Shown piece by piece: positions 17,671 through 25,476 of a DNA stretch of 64,000 bases. Origin of the DNA: Faecalibacterium prausnitzii (GTDB lineage: Bacteria > Bacillota > Clostridia > Oscillospirales > Ruminococcaceae); contig SFDE01000006.1 in assembly GCA_004558805.1 (NCBI GenBank), forward strand, positions 62,001-126,000, in the 5' to 3' direction. Position 1 is the first letter of the stretch; every line of letters begins with the position of its first letter. The notes beneath the pieces were generated by a model, which was not told the DNA's origin, made no database searches, and saw only the letters and a list, made by a program, of their open reading frames with translations. The translations under genes were made by a program, and so were the position numbers.

Positions 17671-17698
17671 ATTATACCAGAAATTCCGTCAAAATCAA
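17671..17698 (-). promoter_or_regulatory. Promoter of fruRKA
   Basis: Minus strand: TTGATT (plus 17693-17698), 16-base spacer, TATAAT (plus 17671-17676). The -35 box lies inside the upstream operator copy. Confidence 0.7.
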
Positions 17699-17707
17699 TC
17701 ACATTCC
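17689..17707 (-). promoter_or_regulatory. FruR operator candidate, upstream half
   Basis: On the minus strand it reads GGAATGTGATTGATTTTGA and covers the -35 box. Paired in inverted orientation with 17628-17646, about 61 bases centre to centre. Confidence 0.75.
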
Positions 17708-17776
17708 TGCATTTTCCGTCAAAGATGCTTCCAAAAGAAATATCGGATTTTTGTGCAGCCCTTACAAGAACTTGGA

Positions 17777-17823
17777 TAAAATAAAACAGAGGGCACCCTG
17801 ACACAGCGTCAGGATGCCCTCTG
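17777..17823 (-). terminator. Terminator of the acetyltransferase gene
   Basis: On the minus strand AGAGGGCATCCTGAC and GTCAGGGTGCCCTCT form a long stem, followed by GTTTTATTTTA. Confidence 0.85.
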
Positions 17824-17834
17824 CAGAAAAAGCA

Positions 17835-19043
17835 TCAGATATAATCCGAAATGTAGGGGATCTTATGGAACAGCACATCGTCCAGCCGCTCCACGGCGTC
17901 CTCTCTGCCCTCGATGCGCTCCAGCTCAAAAAGACGCTCTGCGGTCTTGTAGCCCAGCAGCAGGGTGGAAAGGGTGCCGATGCCCATTTTGAGGTGGTAC
18001 TCTGCCGGGGCGTTGGTGAGCTGACAACTGCCGTCGGCAAACCGGACCCGGAAGGTGCGGTCGTTCCAGGGCAGCAGGCTGTCGGTGATCTCCAACTCGA
18101 TGCACAACTCGCCGCCGTCCGGGTCGCAGGGATAATCTTCCAGAAAGCCTGCCACGTCCACGATGCGTCCCATGGCGTAGGGGCGGATGGTCTCCTTGAT
18201 GTCGCCGTCGTCCATCTCAAAGGCAATGGGCTCGCTGAAATAGGTGTTGCCGTGGACCTCATCGATCATGGAATCGTGGGCGTGGATGTACTCCCACAAG
18301 CCTTTCTGCGCCTCACGGTTCAGGTAGATCATTTCCTTGATGTGCATGATGTCGTTTTTGATCAGGTACACCATGTAGCCGCAGGGCTTGTCTTTTACAT
18401 TGTAATAGACCGCCACGTTGGTGTCGTCCTCATCCCAGCGCCAGTACTCCTCCCACGCCAGAGCGTTGCGGAACAGGCACCCGTGGGTGATGGAGGCAAA
18501 GTGGGAGTGAAGCTCGTGGAACTCGGTGTTGTCCCAGCTTACCCGGCGCACATAGCCCGGGGCGGAGACCTTGGTGGGGATCTGCCGGTCCTTGATGTTG
18601 TAGGAGATCTTGTTGGAGATGATCTCCCAGCCCAGATGATGGTACAGGGGGATGGAGTAGGGATACAGCAGGGCAAAGCTCTTGCCCTCCTGGTGCATCT
18701 GGGTCAGCCCCTGGATCATCAGCCGCTTCATAATGCCGTTGCCGGTGTACTCCGGGTAGGTGCACACACTGGTCACAAAGCCCACATGGTACACCGTGTC
18801 GTAGATATTCATCTTCAGGGGGTAGACCGCAAATTGGGACACAAGGCTGTCACCGTCAAAGCAGCCCAGCACATCCGCACGCTCCAGTACGGGGAATTTG
18901 GACTGTTTGATCTCATCGTCCTTCCAGCCGGTGGCGGTAAGCTCTTCTTCGGTGACCTGAAAGGTGTACCGCAGCAGGGCGTTGTACTGGTCCAGATCGT
19001 CGGTCTCCAGATAACGTATGGTATAATTTTCGGCGGGATTCAT
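17835..19043 (-). CDS. Eis-like GNAT N-acetyltransferase
   Basis: 402 residues, the length of the Eis family, which combines two GNAT folds with a C-terminal sterol-carrier-like domain. The first GNAT region shows VTSVCTYPEYTGNGIMKRLM, which matches the acetyl-CoA loop (normally RxxGxG/A, here YTGNGI). The C-terminal 100 residues (from about 300) fit the SCP2-like part. The ATG at 19043 is preceded by GAGGAAG; an upstream in-frame start lies across the -10 region and is rejected. Eis proteins acetylate amines, including aminoglycosides in mycobacteria; the natural substrate here is unknown. Monocistronic. Confidence 0.85.
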   Translation of the reverse strand: MNPAENYTIRYLETDDLDQYNALLRYTFQVTEEELTATGWKDDEIKQSKFPVLERADVLGCFDGDSLVSQFAVYPLKMNIYDTVYHVGFVTSVCTYPEYTGNGIMKRLMIQGLTQMHQEGKSFALLYPYSIPLYHHLGWEIISNKISYNIKDRQIPTKVSAPGYVRRVSWDNTEFHELHSHFASITHGCLFRNALAWEEYWRWDEDDTNVAVYYNVKDKPCGYMVYLIKNDIMHIKEMIYLNREAQKGLWEYIHAHDSMIDEVHGNTYFSEPIAFEMDDGDIKETIRPYAMGRIVDVAGFLEDYPCDPDGGELCIELEITDSLLPWNDRTFRVRFADGSCQLTNAPAEYHLKMGIGTLSTLLLGYKTAERLFELERIEGREDAVERLDDVLFHKIPYISDYI

Positions 19044-19088
19044 GAAAAACTTCCTCTCTTTTGAAAAAGACAAATGCCGAACGATTTT

Positions 19089-19118
19089 ATTATACACCCG
19101 GGGTATAAATGCGGGCAA
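19089..19118 (-). promoter_or_regulatory. Promoter of the acetyltransferase gene
   Basis: Minus strand: TTGCCC (plus 19113-19118), 18-base spacer, TATAAT (plus 19089-19094). Confidence 0.6.
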
Positions 19119-19202
19119 GAACCATTTTCACAAAAAAAACGGGGTCCAAAGGGGGCAAAACAGCGCATTTGCTGGAAAAAACGCTGCGCCGCCCCTTTTG
19201 CA

Positions 19203-19231
19203 TTGCGCCGGGTTTTTGAGTGTGGTATACT
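19203..19231 (+). promoter_or_regulatory. Promoter of the DUF1846 gene
   Basis: TTGCGC (19203-19208), 17-base spacer, TATACT (19226-19231), 62 bases before the start codon. Confidence 0.6.
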
Positions 19232-19293
19232 GTTCCTGTTATGTAAAAAACCGGTCCAGCACCGGTGTGGGTGAACAGGAAAAGGAAGTTACC

Positions 19294-20684
19294 ATGAAAA
19301 TAGGATTTGACAACGACAAATATCTTGCGATGCAGTCTGAGCATATCCGCGACCGCATCCGGAAATTCGATAACAAGCTGTATCTGGAATTCGGCGGCAA
19401 ACTGTTTGATGACTACCACGCCTCCCGGGTGCTGCCGGGCTTTCAGCCGGACTCCAAGCTGCAGATGCTGCTGCAGCTGAAGGAGCAGGCAGAGATCGTC
19501 ATCGTCATCAGCGCCGAGGATATCGTCAGCAACAAGATCCGGGGCGACTACGGCATCACCTACGATCTGGATGTGCTGCGCCTGATCGACGCATTCCAGG
19601 AAATGGGGCTGTACGTGGGCAGCGTCTGCGTCACCAAGTACACCGCAGCTCCCGAGGTGGAGGCATTTGAAAAGCGGCTCAACGGTCTGGGCATCCGCAC
19701 CTTCCGCCACTACAAGATCGCCGGTTATCCCAACGACGTGGCACGGATCGTCAGCGATGAGGGCTACGGCAAAAACGATTACATTAAGACCCAGCGCCCG
19801 CTGGTGGTCATCACCGCCCCGGGTCCCGGCAGCGGCAAGATGGCAGTGTGCCTTTCTCAGCTGTACCATGAATACAAGCGGGGCATCAAGGCAGGCTACG
19901 CCAAATTTGAGACCTTCCCCATCTGGAAACCACCGTCAACTACAACCGGGATATCGAGATCTTCCCGGTGGTAAATGCCATGTTCGAGCTGATCGCAGGC
20001 AAGAGCCCCTACAAGAGCCCCACGGACATGGGCGTCAACATGGCAGGCAACTGCATCGTGGATGATCAGGTATGCCGGGAGGCGTCCCGCAAGGAGATCC
20101 TGCGCCGGTACTTCAAGTGCCTGTGCGAGCAGAAGATCACCGGCACCACCAAGGAGAACGAGCGCTACAAGCTGGAGCTGCTGCTGAATCAGGCAGAGAT
20201 CAGCGTGGGCACCCGTGAGGTGGAAAAGCAGGCGCACGCCCGGAGCCTGAGCACCGGCGGGGCACCGGCTGCTGCCATTGAACTGTCGGACGGTGCAGTG
20301 ATCACCGGCAAGACCGGACCCCTGCTGGGTGCCACCGCCTCGGCGCTCATCAATGCGCTGAAGCATCTAGCAGGCATCCCCCAGGAGACCGACCTGATCA
20401 GCGCCGCCTCCATCGAACCCATCCAGACCCTCAAGACCAACTATCTGGGCGGCAAGAACCCCCGGCTCCACACCGATGAGATCCTTATTGCCCTGTCCAG
20501 CTCTGCTGCCAGCAACGAGCTTGCCGCCGCAGCGCTGCACAAGCTGCCGGAGCTGAAGGGCTGCGATGTCCACTCCACCGTGCTGCTGTCCGGCGTGGAT
20601 ACCAGCACCCTGAACCGTCTGGGCATGTACCTGACCTGCGACCCCGTCTACGAGGAAGAGGACCGCAAGTACCACAAGCAGTAA
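19294..20684 (+). pseudogene. DUF1846 family gene broken by an out-of-frame internal deletion
   Basis: From the ATG at 19294 (AAAAGGAAG upstream) the protein is a clear DUF1846 member (MKIGFDNDKYL; AGYPNDVARIV; TAPGPGSGKMAVCLSQLYHEY, with its P-loop-like segment) as far as YAKFETFPIW near 19925. It then runs into unrelated residues and stops at 19974. The second half of the family continues in another frame from about 19930 (TTVNYNRDIEIFPVVNAMFEL; SPTDMGVNMAGNC) to 20684. In intact members, as I recall them, roughly 34 conserved residues (a PVNLAYEAATAD-like block) lie between these parts, so the break is a deletion of about 100 bases that also shifts the frame. Function of the family is unknown. 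Everything else is well kept, so the lesion is recent or an assembly error. Confidence 0.85.
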
Positions 20685-20733
20685 AAATATCCCGGGCAGG
20701 GGGCAAGGTTTGCCGCCCTGTGCCGGAAAAGCA

Positions 20734-20778
20734 AAGTCGCCCTGAGCAGTGCAGGCTGCTCAGGGCGACTTTTTATCT
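20734..20778 (+). terminator. Terminator after the DUF1846 gene
   Basis: AAGTCGCCCTGAGCA and TGCTCAGGGCGACTT form a perfect 15-base stem followed by TTTTA. Also faces the convergent small membrane gene. Confidence 0.88.
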
Positions 20779-21000
20779 GTTTCCCGGCGGGGGAACGGGC
20801 GCTGTTCCGGAGCCGGTGGTGCACAGGGCGAGGGCACGGGGCACCAGATGGAAGGAATCGCCTGCACCCAGCACCACTGCCATGAGACCGAACAGCTTGA
20901 ACGGAGAGCCGCTCTTGCTGCCCCGGATCATCCGGATGCCCACAGTGAGGACGGTGACGAGATAGAAGATGTCAAAAACGGTTTCGATGATTGCACGCAT
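20773..21000 (-). CDS. Small membrane protein, probably a truncated family member
   Basis: 75 residues from the ATG at 21000, which has AAAGGAG 9 bases upstream. Two hydrophobic segments (about 4-22 and 33-46) flank the basic loop RMIRGSKSG. The stretch GAGDSFHLVPRALALCTTG looks like part of a longer multi-helix membrane protein family known to me from related Firmicutes as hypothetical proteins of about 200 residues; here it ends a few residues later in GSGTAPVPPPGNR, which does not look like that family. The gene is probably 3'-truncated, or a short paralogue. A palindrome of the TetR operator type lies about 76 bases upstream of its start, so it is likely the regulated partner of the TetR gene. 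Confidence 0.6.
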   Translation of the reverse strand: MRAIIETVFDIFYLVTVLTVGIRMIRGSKSGSPFKLFGLMAVVLGAGDSFHLVPRALALCTTGSGTAPVPPPGNR

Positions 21001-21075
21001 AGGTTTTTGCTCCTTTTGGTAATGGAATGAGGGATGGTCTATGTGAATGGTCAGATCCTGCAGCACCTATCAAGC

Positions 21076-21088
21076 TGAACAACGTTCA
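21076..21088. promoter_or_regulatory. TetR-type operator upstream of the small membrane gene
   Basis: TGAACAACGTTCA, a TGAAC-N3-GTTCA palindrome identical in its arms to the one in the tetR promoter (21704-21716). Confidence 0.7.
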
Positions 21089-21093
21089 CTTTT

Positions 21094-21133
21094 GAGCTTA
21101 AAAAACTCCCACACTTCTGTGGGATGTTTTTTA
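21094..21133 (-). terminator. Terminator of the TetR gene
   Basis: CCCACA-CTTC-TGTGGG stem-loop embedded between A- and T-runs (AAAAAACT / ATGTTTTTT on the plus strand), which lengthen the stem. On the minus strand it ends in T residues just before the TGAAC-N3-GTTCA operator. Confidence 0.65.
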
Positions 21134-21688
21134 GTAGATGGTCCGGGTGACGATCTCCAGCACCGCAGATGGATCAAAATCCTGCTGCACCACAGCGGAG
21201 AGCATCAGGGAAAACAGGATGCCGGCAAATTTTTGAGGTGTAAACTGCTGGTCAAAAGCATCTGGGCGGACCTTGGGGTCATGGGTCAGTACCATGCACA
21301 GGGCGTCCAGAATGTGCTGCCATGCCTGCCGCATCTGCTGCTTGCCGTCTGCCGTGTCCTGCCGTACAAAGCCCAGCGCATGGTGGGTAAAGAACCCGGG
21401 GTACCGCTGGCAGCCGTACTCCAACTGCCTGTACATCCACCGGACACAGGACAGGGTGTCCTGAAAGATGGTCTCGTCCTCCGGGCGGTGGAAGATATCG
21501 TTCCAGATACTTTCCACCGTGGCACTTACCAGCTCGGTCTTGGACTCAAAGTAGTTGTAGATGCAGCCCACAGAGACCCCGCAGGCAGCAGCCACCGAGC
21601 GGATATTGACCCCTGCCCAGCCGTTTTGCTGGATAAGCTCCCGGCTGACCTTGAGGATATTCGATTTTGATGTTGCCACTGGATTCAT
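21131..21688 (-). CDS. TetR-family transcriptional repressor
   Basis: 185 residues. The N-terminal helix-turn-helix (about 8-55) has VNIRSVAAACGVSVGCIYNYFESK, the TetR signature; the rest is an all-helical ligand domain. The promoter is a perfect TTGACA-N17-TATAAT with an operator palindrome immediately downstream of the -10 box, the classical autoregulation layout. A second copy of the palindrome precedes the small membrane gene. The ligand is unknown. modC is separated by its own terminator, so the regulator probably does not control the mod genes. Confidence 0.92.
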   Translation of the reverse strand: MNPVATSKSNILKVSRELIQQNGWAGVNIRSVAAACGVSVGCIYNYFESKTELVSATVESIWNDIFHRPEDETIFQDTLSCVRWMYRQLEYGCQRYPGFFTHHALGFVRQDTADGKQQMRQAWQHILDALCMVLTHDPKVRPDAFDQQFTPQKFAGILFSLMLSAVVQQDFDPSAVLEIVTRTIY

Positions 21689-21703
21689 TGGATCACCTCA
21701 ACA

Positions 21704-21716
21704 TGAACACTGTTCA
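21704..21716. promoter_or_regulatory. TetR-type operator at the tetR promoter
   Basis: TGAACACTGTTCA (TGAAC-N3-GTTCA), positioned over the expected transcription start of the tetR gene. Confidence 0.75.
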
Positions 21717-21724
21717 CGATGCGT

Positions 21725-21753
21725 ATTATAGAGGCTTTCCTGCCGTTTGTCAA
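21725..21753 (-). promoter_or_regulatory. Consensus promoter of the tetR gene
   Basis: Minus strand: TTGACA (plus 21748-21753), 17-base spacer, TATAAT (plus 21725-21730). Confidence 0.88.
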
Positions 21754-21787
21754 GGACTTTTTAATATCTTTTTGAATTTTTTAAAAA

Positions 21788-21828
21788 AGAAAAAGTCCGG
21801 ACCAGCGGCAGAACTGCCGGTCCGGACA
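21788..21828 (-). terminator. Terminator at the end of the Mo cofactor/modABC transcript
   Basis: On the minus strand GTCCGGACCGGCA and TGCCGCTGGTCCGGAC form a long stem followed by TTTTTC, just after the modC stop. Confidence 0.85.
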
Positions 21829-21853
21829 GAGATGCAGAAAATGACGGAAATGC

Positions 21854-22903
21854 TCAGCCCTGCAGGGGCATGATGCTTTCCGGCGGCGCCCACAGGTACC
21901 GGGGCGGCAGGGGCGCGGGGGCAGAAAGGGTGGTTTTGCTCACCTTCCACCACAGCTGCTCCGTACCTTCCGGCGGGGTGCAGATGAGGTTCCAGTCAAA
22001 GGGATTCTCGCTGGTGGAAAGCGCCTTTACCGGGATGGAATTGGGGGTGCCCGGGGGGCAGGGGGCAAGGTCGTGGGCACGGATGCCTACGGCGGTGCAG
22101 CCTTCCGGTACCGGCAATGTCAGTGTTACGGCGGCGTTCCAGCCCGTAAGGCGGACGGTGTGTTCATCCAGCCGGGTACAGGGCAGGATGTTCTTGCAGC
22201 CGGTAAGCCGGGCGGCGGCGATGCTCCGGGGGTCCGCAAAGACCTCCTTGGTGGCACCGGTGCGCAGCACCTGCCCCTCGTGGAGAATGATCATATCCCG
22301 GCACAGCCGGTACGCCTCATCCCGGTTGTGGGTCACCAGCAGGGCAGTGCCGGCAAAGTTTGCCAGCAGGCTGCCAACTTCGCCCTCCACTTCTTCCCGC
22401 AGGTAGCTGTCCAGTGCGCTAAAAGGCTCGTCCAGCATCAGGATATGGGGTTTACCCACCAGAATGCGTGCCAGTGCAGTGCGCTGCTGCTGCCCGCCGG
22501 AGAGCTGGGCAGGGTACCGTTTGGCAAGGGATTCCAGACGCATTGCCTTCAGCATCTCGGTACAGGCGGCACGGCGGGCGGCAGGGTCTTTTTCTGCCTT
22601 CAAGCCGCAGAGCAGGTTCTGCTCCACCGTCATATTGGGGAAAAGGGCATAGTTTTGAAACAGCAGCCCTACGCTGCGCTGCTGAGGCGGCAGGTCGATG
22701 TGCTGCTCACTATCAAAAAGCACTCGACCGTCCAGCAGGATGCGCCCCCGGTCCGGTTTTATGATGCCGGCGATGCACCGCAGGGTCATGCTTTTGCCGC
22801 AGCCGGAGGCACCCAGCAGGGCGGTGGAACGGTTGCCGGCGGCAAAGTCTGCCCGGAGGGTAAAGCCATCCAGCTTTTTTTCGATGTGCACTTCCAGACT
22901 CAT
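21854..22903 (-). CDS. modC: Molybdate ABC transporter ATP-binding protein
   Basis: 349 residues. Walker A GASGCGKS (about 30-37), signature LSGGQQQR, Walker B ILMLDEPFSALD and the H-loop VTHNRDE are all present. The C-terminal 110 residues form an OB/TOBE-like extension. Its start overlaps the modB stop (ATGA), so it is coupled. It powers uptake of molybdate, or tungstate, for the cofactor genes upstream in the same direction. The ATG at 22903 was chosen because of this overlap; an upstream in-frame start lies inside modB. Confidence 0.93.
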   Translation of the reverse strand: MSLEVHIEKKLDGFTLRADFAAGNRSTALLGASGCGKSMTLRCIAGIIKPDRGRILLDGRVLFDSEQHIDLPPQQRSVGLLFQNYALFPNMTVEQNLLCGLKAEKDPAARRAACTEMLKAMRLESLAKRYPAQLSGGQQQRTALARILVGKPHILMLDEPFSALDSYLREEVEGEVGSLLANFAGTALLVTHNRDEAYRLCRDMIILHEGQVLRTGATKEVFADPRSIAAARLTGCKNILPCTRLDEHTVRLTGWNAAVTLTLPVPEGCTAVGIRAHDLAPCPPGTPNSIPVKALSTSENPFDWNLICTPPEGTEQLWWKVSKTTLSAPAPLPPRYLWAPPESIMPLQG

Positions 22904-23571
22904 CGCCTGCCACCTGCTTTCTGCTTTTTTTCCAGCAGGTTCACTGCCAGCAGCACCACCGCCGAGATGACGATATCCACCATCACCCAACGCAGGGCGC
23001 CTGCCTCATCGTTGGTGCGCCAGAGCTGGTAGACGGTGGTGGCAATGGTGGCAGTCTTGCCGGGGGTGTAACCGGCGATCATGCTGGTGGCGCCGTATTC
23101 TCCCAGCGCTCGGGCAAAGGCAAGGACGGTGCCTGCCAGAATGCCTTGACGGCAGGCAGGCATCCGCACCCGCCAGAAGATCCAGGTGTTGGACTGTCCC
23201 AACGTCTGCGCCGACCACGCCAGAGTTTCGTCAAAGCTCTCAAAAGCACCCCGAGCAGTGCGGTACATCAGAGGGAACGCCACCACGATGGAGGCGAAGA
23301 TGGCGCTGTACCAGTTCATCACAAGCTTTACTCCGAAGTGCTGCATAAAAAAGACACCCAACGGGCGCTTGGCACCAAAGAGCAGCAGCAGGAAGTAGCC
23401 CACCACCGTGGGGGGCAGCACCATGGGCAGGGTGAGCAGAACGTCCAGCACACCCTTGACCATCCGGGGCAGCCGTGCAATATAGTAGGCGGCAAAAATG
23501 CCAAGGAAGAACACCGCTGCGCAGCTGATAAGGGCGATGCGCAGGCTGTTCCATAAAGGATACCAGTCCAT
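22900..23571 (-). CDS. modB: Molybdate ABC transporter permease
   Basis: 223 residues with five to six hydrophobic helices and the inner-membrane permease loop near residues 140-165 (VRMPACRQGILAGTVLAFARALGEYGATSM), matching the EAA-type coupling motif of ModB/CysT permeases. It forms the channel of the ModABC importer. Lies 12 bases after modA and overlaps modC by four bases. The LPMVLPPTVVGYFLL segment is characteristic of ModB. Confidence 0.94.
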   Translation of the reverse strand: MDWYPLWNSLRIALISCAAVFFLGIFAAYYIARLPRMVKGVLDVLLTLPMVLPPTVVGYFLLLLFGAKRPLGVFFMQHFGVKLVMNWYSAIFASIVVAFPLMYRTARGAFESFDETLAWSAQTLGQSNTWIFWRVRMPACRQGILAGTVLAFARALGEYGATSMIAGYTPGKTATIATTVYQLWRTNDEAGALRWVMVDIVISAVVLLAVNLLEKKQKAGGRR

Positions 23572-23583
23572 AGGCGGTCCCTT

Positions 23584-24468
23584 TTATACGGCGCTGAAGC
23601 CCACGCCTTCAAAGACGGTCACAGCCTTGTCCGTCTGCAGGTAGGCGAGGAACTCTTTGGCAGCCTCGGCGTTGGGGGCGGTCTTAAGCACGGCGGCAGG
23701 GTAGATGACCTGACCGCACATCTCCTTGGTTGCCTCGTCCACCGGGGTGAGACCGGCGCTGTAGGCGTCGGTGCAATAGACCACACCAGCGTCCACACTT
23801 GCCTCGGTGACCTGAGTGGTGACTTCCTTCACGTTGGAACCGTAGGTGATGACGCCGGCAGCGGCAAGAGCCTCCTCGTCCAGACCGTAGTAGGCAAGGA
23901 TCTTCTGGGTATACTGCCCCACAGGCACATCGCTGTTGCCCATGCAGAACAGGATGTCCTGTGCCTTCAGGTGCTCGGCAAGTGCGTCAAAGCTGTCGAT
24001 GCCTTTGTCGCTGCCTTCCGGCACGCAGAGCACCACCTTGTTCTCCAACAGGTTTACCCGGCTGTCGGCGTCCACAAAGTCCAGACCGTCCTTGTTCACC
24101 TCGGCGGAGGCGGTGATGTCCAGCTGGTTCATCTGTTTCTGACCGGCGGAAATGAACAGATCGCAATCTGCGCCCTCCTGGATCTGGGTCTTCAGGGTAC
24201 CGGAGGAGTCGAAGTTGAACCGGAAGGTCACCCCCGGGTTCTCTGCCGAGTAGGTCTCGCCGATGGCGGTGAGGGTCTCGGTGAGGGATGCGGCGGCAAA
24301 GACGATGAGCTCCACATTCTGAGCTGCTTCCGAAGAAGCGGCGGCAGAGGAAGCGGCAGAAGATGCCACGCTGGATGCAGAGCCGCCGCAGGCGGTGAGG
24401 GCGGCAGCAGCGCCTGCGATACCGGCAGCGGCAAGGAAACTCCGACGGGAAATGCGATGCTCGTTCAT
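23584..24468 (-). CDS. modA: Molybdate-binding lipoprotein
   Basis: 294 residues. N-terminus RISRRSFLAAAGIAGAAAALTAC combines a twin-arginine-like motif with a lipobox (LTAC), followed by a Ser/Ala linker and the ModA-type oxyanion-binding fold (VFAAASLTETL; FNFDSSGTLKTQIQEGADCDLFIS). Captures molybdate or tungstate at the cell surface. Tungstate-specific TupA proteins are related, and the presence of an aldehyde:ferredoxin-oxidoreductase-type enzyme in the island makes tungstate a real alternative. Confidence 0.92.
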   Translation of the reverse strand: MNEHRISRRSFLAAAGIAGAAAALTACGGSASSVASSAASSAAASSEAAQNVELIVFAAASLTETLTAIGETYSAENPGVTFRFNFDSSGTLKTQIQEGADCDLFISAGQKQMNQLDITASAEVNKDGLDFVDADSRVNLLENKVVLCVPEGSDKGIDSFDALAEHLKAQDILFCMGNSDVPVGQYTQKILAYYGLDEEALAAAGVITYGSNVKEVTTQVTEASVDAGVVYCTDAYSAGLTPVDEATKEMCGQVIYPAAVLKTAPNAEAAKEFLAYLQTDKAVTVFEGVGFSAV

Positions 24469-24539
24469 GATGTATGGCTCCTTGTTCTATCGAAAAAAGA
24501 TTTATTTCTGCGTGCCGTAATGATACGGAACGGGAAACC

Positions 24540-25472
24540 TTATTTCCGGGCGCACTCGCCGTCCAGACCGGCGGCGATCCGCACCCCGTGCTCCAGACTG
24601 GGCAGGATGTACTCCAGATCCTCCTGCACAGCCTTGGGGCTGCCGGGTAGATTTACGATAAGGGTCTTGCCCCGCAGCACGCTGACCCCCCGGCTCAGCA
24701 TTGCCCGGGGAGTGATGCTGAGTCCGTGGTACCGCATTGCCTCGGCGATGCCGGGGGCGTTGCGGTCTGCCACGGCACAGGTGGCTTCCGGGGTGATGTC
24801 CCGGGGAGAAAAGCCGGTGCCGCCGGTGGTGAGCACCAGATTTACCTGTCTGCCGTCTGCCATCCGGATGAGCTGCGCCTTCAGTGCCCGCGCCTCGTCC
24901 GGCAGGATCATGGTCTCTTCCACCACATAGCCTGCGGCGGTGAGCATCTGAGCAATGAGGGGACCGCTCTTATCCTCCCGCTCCCCGCGGCTGCCCTTGT
25001 CGGACAGGGTAATGACGGCGGCACGCAGAGGCGGGTTCTCCAGCGCAGGCAGCATGGTCACCTGATCCCCCACATGGATCTCGCCGCCGGTGATGACCTT
25101 GGCAAACACGCCTTCCCGGGGCATGATGCACTCGCCGGTCTGCTGCTTGATGATGCAGTCGTTGTGGCACTCTTTGCCGATCTGGGTCATTTCCAGCACC
25201 ACGTCCCCGATGGCAAACCGGCTGGTCACCGGCAGGTTGCGGAAGTCGAAGCCCTCGATGACCAGATTTTCGCCAAAAGCGCCGTACTCCACCCAGATCT
25301 TCTTGCGGAAGGCATCGATCTTTTCGGCGCTGAGCATACTGACCTGACGATGCCAGCTGCCCCCGTGGGCGTCCTCCAGAATGCCCCACTCCGGGGTGAG
25401 AAGGGCGCTGGGCACCTCAGTCTTTACGGTGCCCCGCTTGGGGCTGGTGCAGATTGCCAGAAGTTTACCCAT
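24540..25472 (-). CDS. MOSC domain - MogA (molybdenum insertion) fusion protein
   Basis: 310 residues in two parts. Residues 1-145 are a MOSC domain (CTSPKRGTVK; DAHGGSWHRQVSML; GAFGENL; IGKECHNDC with the conserved Cys; MPREGVFAKV). Residues 150-310 are a MogA/MoaB-type molybdopterin adenylyltransferase domain (ITLSDKGSRGEREDKSGP; LTTGGTGFSPRDITPEAT; NLPGSPKAV). It would adenylylate molybdopterin before metal insertion, with the MOSC part perhaps handling sulfur or the cofactor. The start at 25472 has a TGGAGG site; a longer frame would run into moaA. Known as a fused arrangement in some anaerobes. Confidence 0.92.
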   Translation of the reverse strand: MGKLLAICTSPKRGTVKTEVPSALLTPEWGILEDAHGGSWHRQVSMLSAEKIDAFRKKIWVEYGAFGENLVIEGFDFRNLPVTSRFAIGDVVLEMTQIGKECHNDCIIKQQTGECIMPREGVFAKVITGGEIHVGDQVTMLPALENPPLRAAVITLSDKGSRGEREDKSGPLIAQMLTAAGYVVEETMILPDEARALKAQLIRMADGRQVNLVLTTGGTGFSPRDITPEATCAVADRNAPGIAEAMRYHGLSITPRAMLSRGVSVLRGKTLIVNLPGSPKAVQEDLEYILPSLEHGVRIAAGLDGECARK

Positions 25473-25476
25473 GTTT

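Noticed and set aside
22713..23554. Arg/Pro/His-rich small open frames opposite or out of frame with modB and modC
   Set aside because: They are frame shadows of the ABC transporter genes without start signals.
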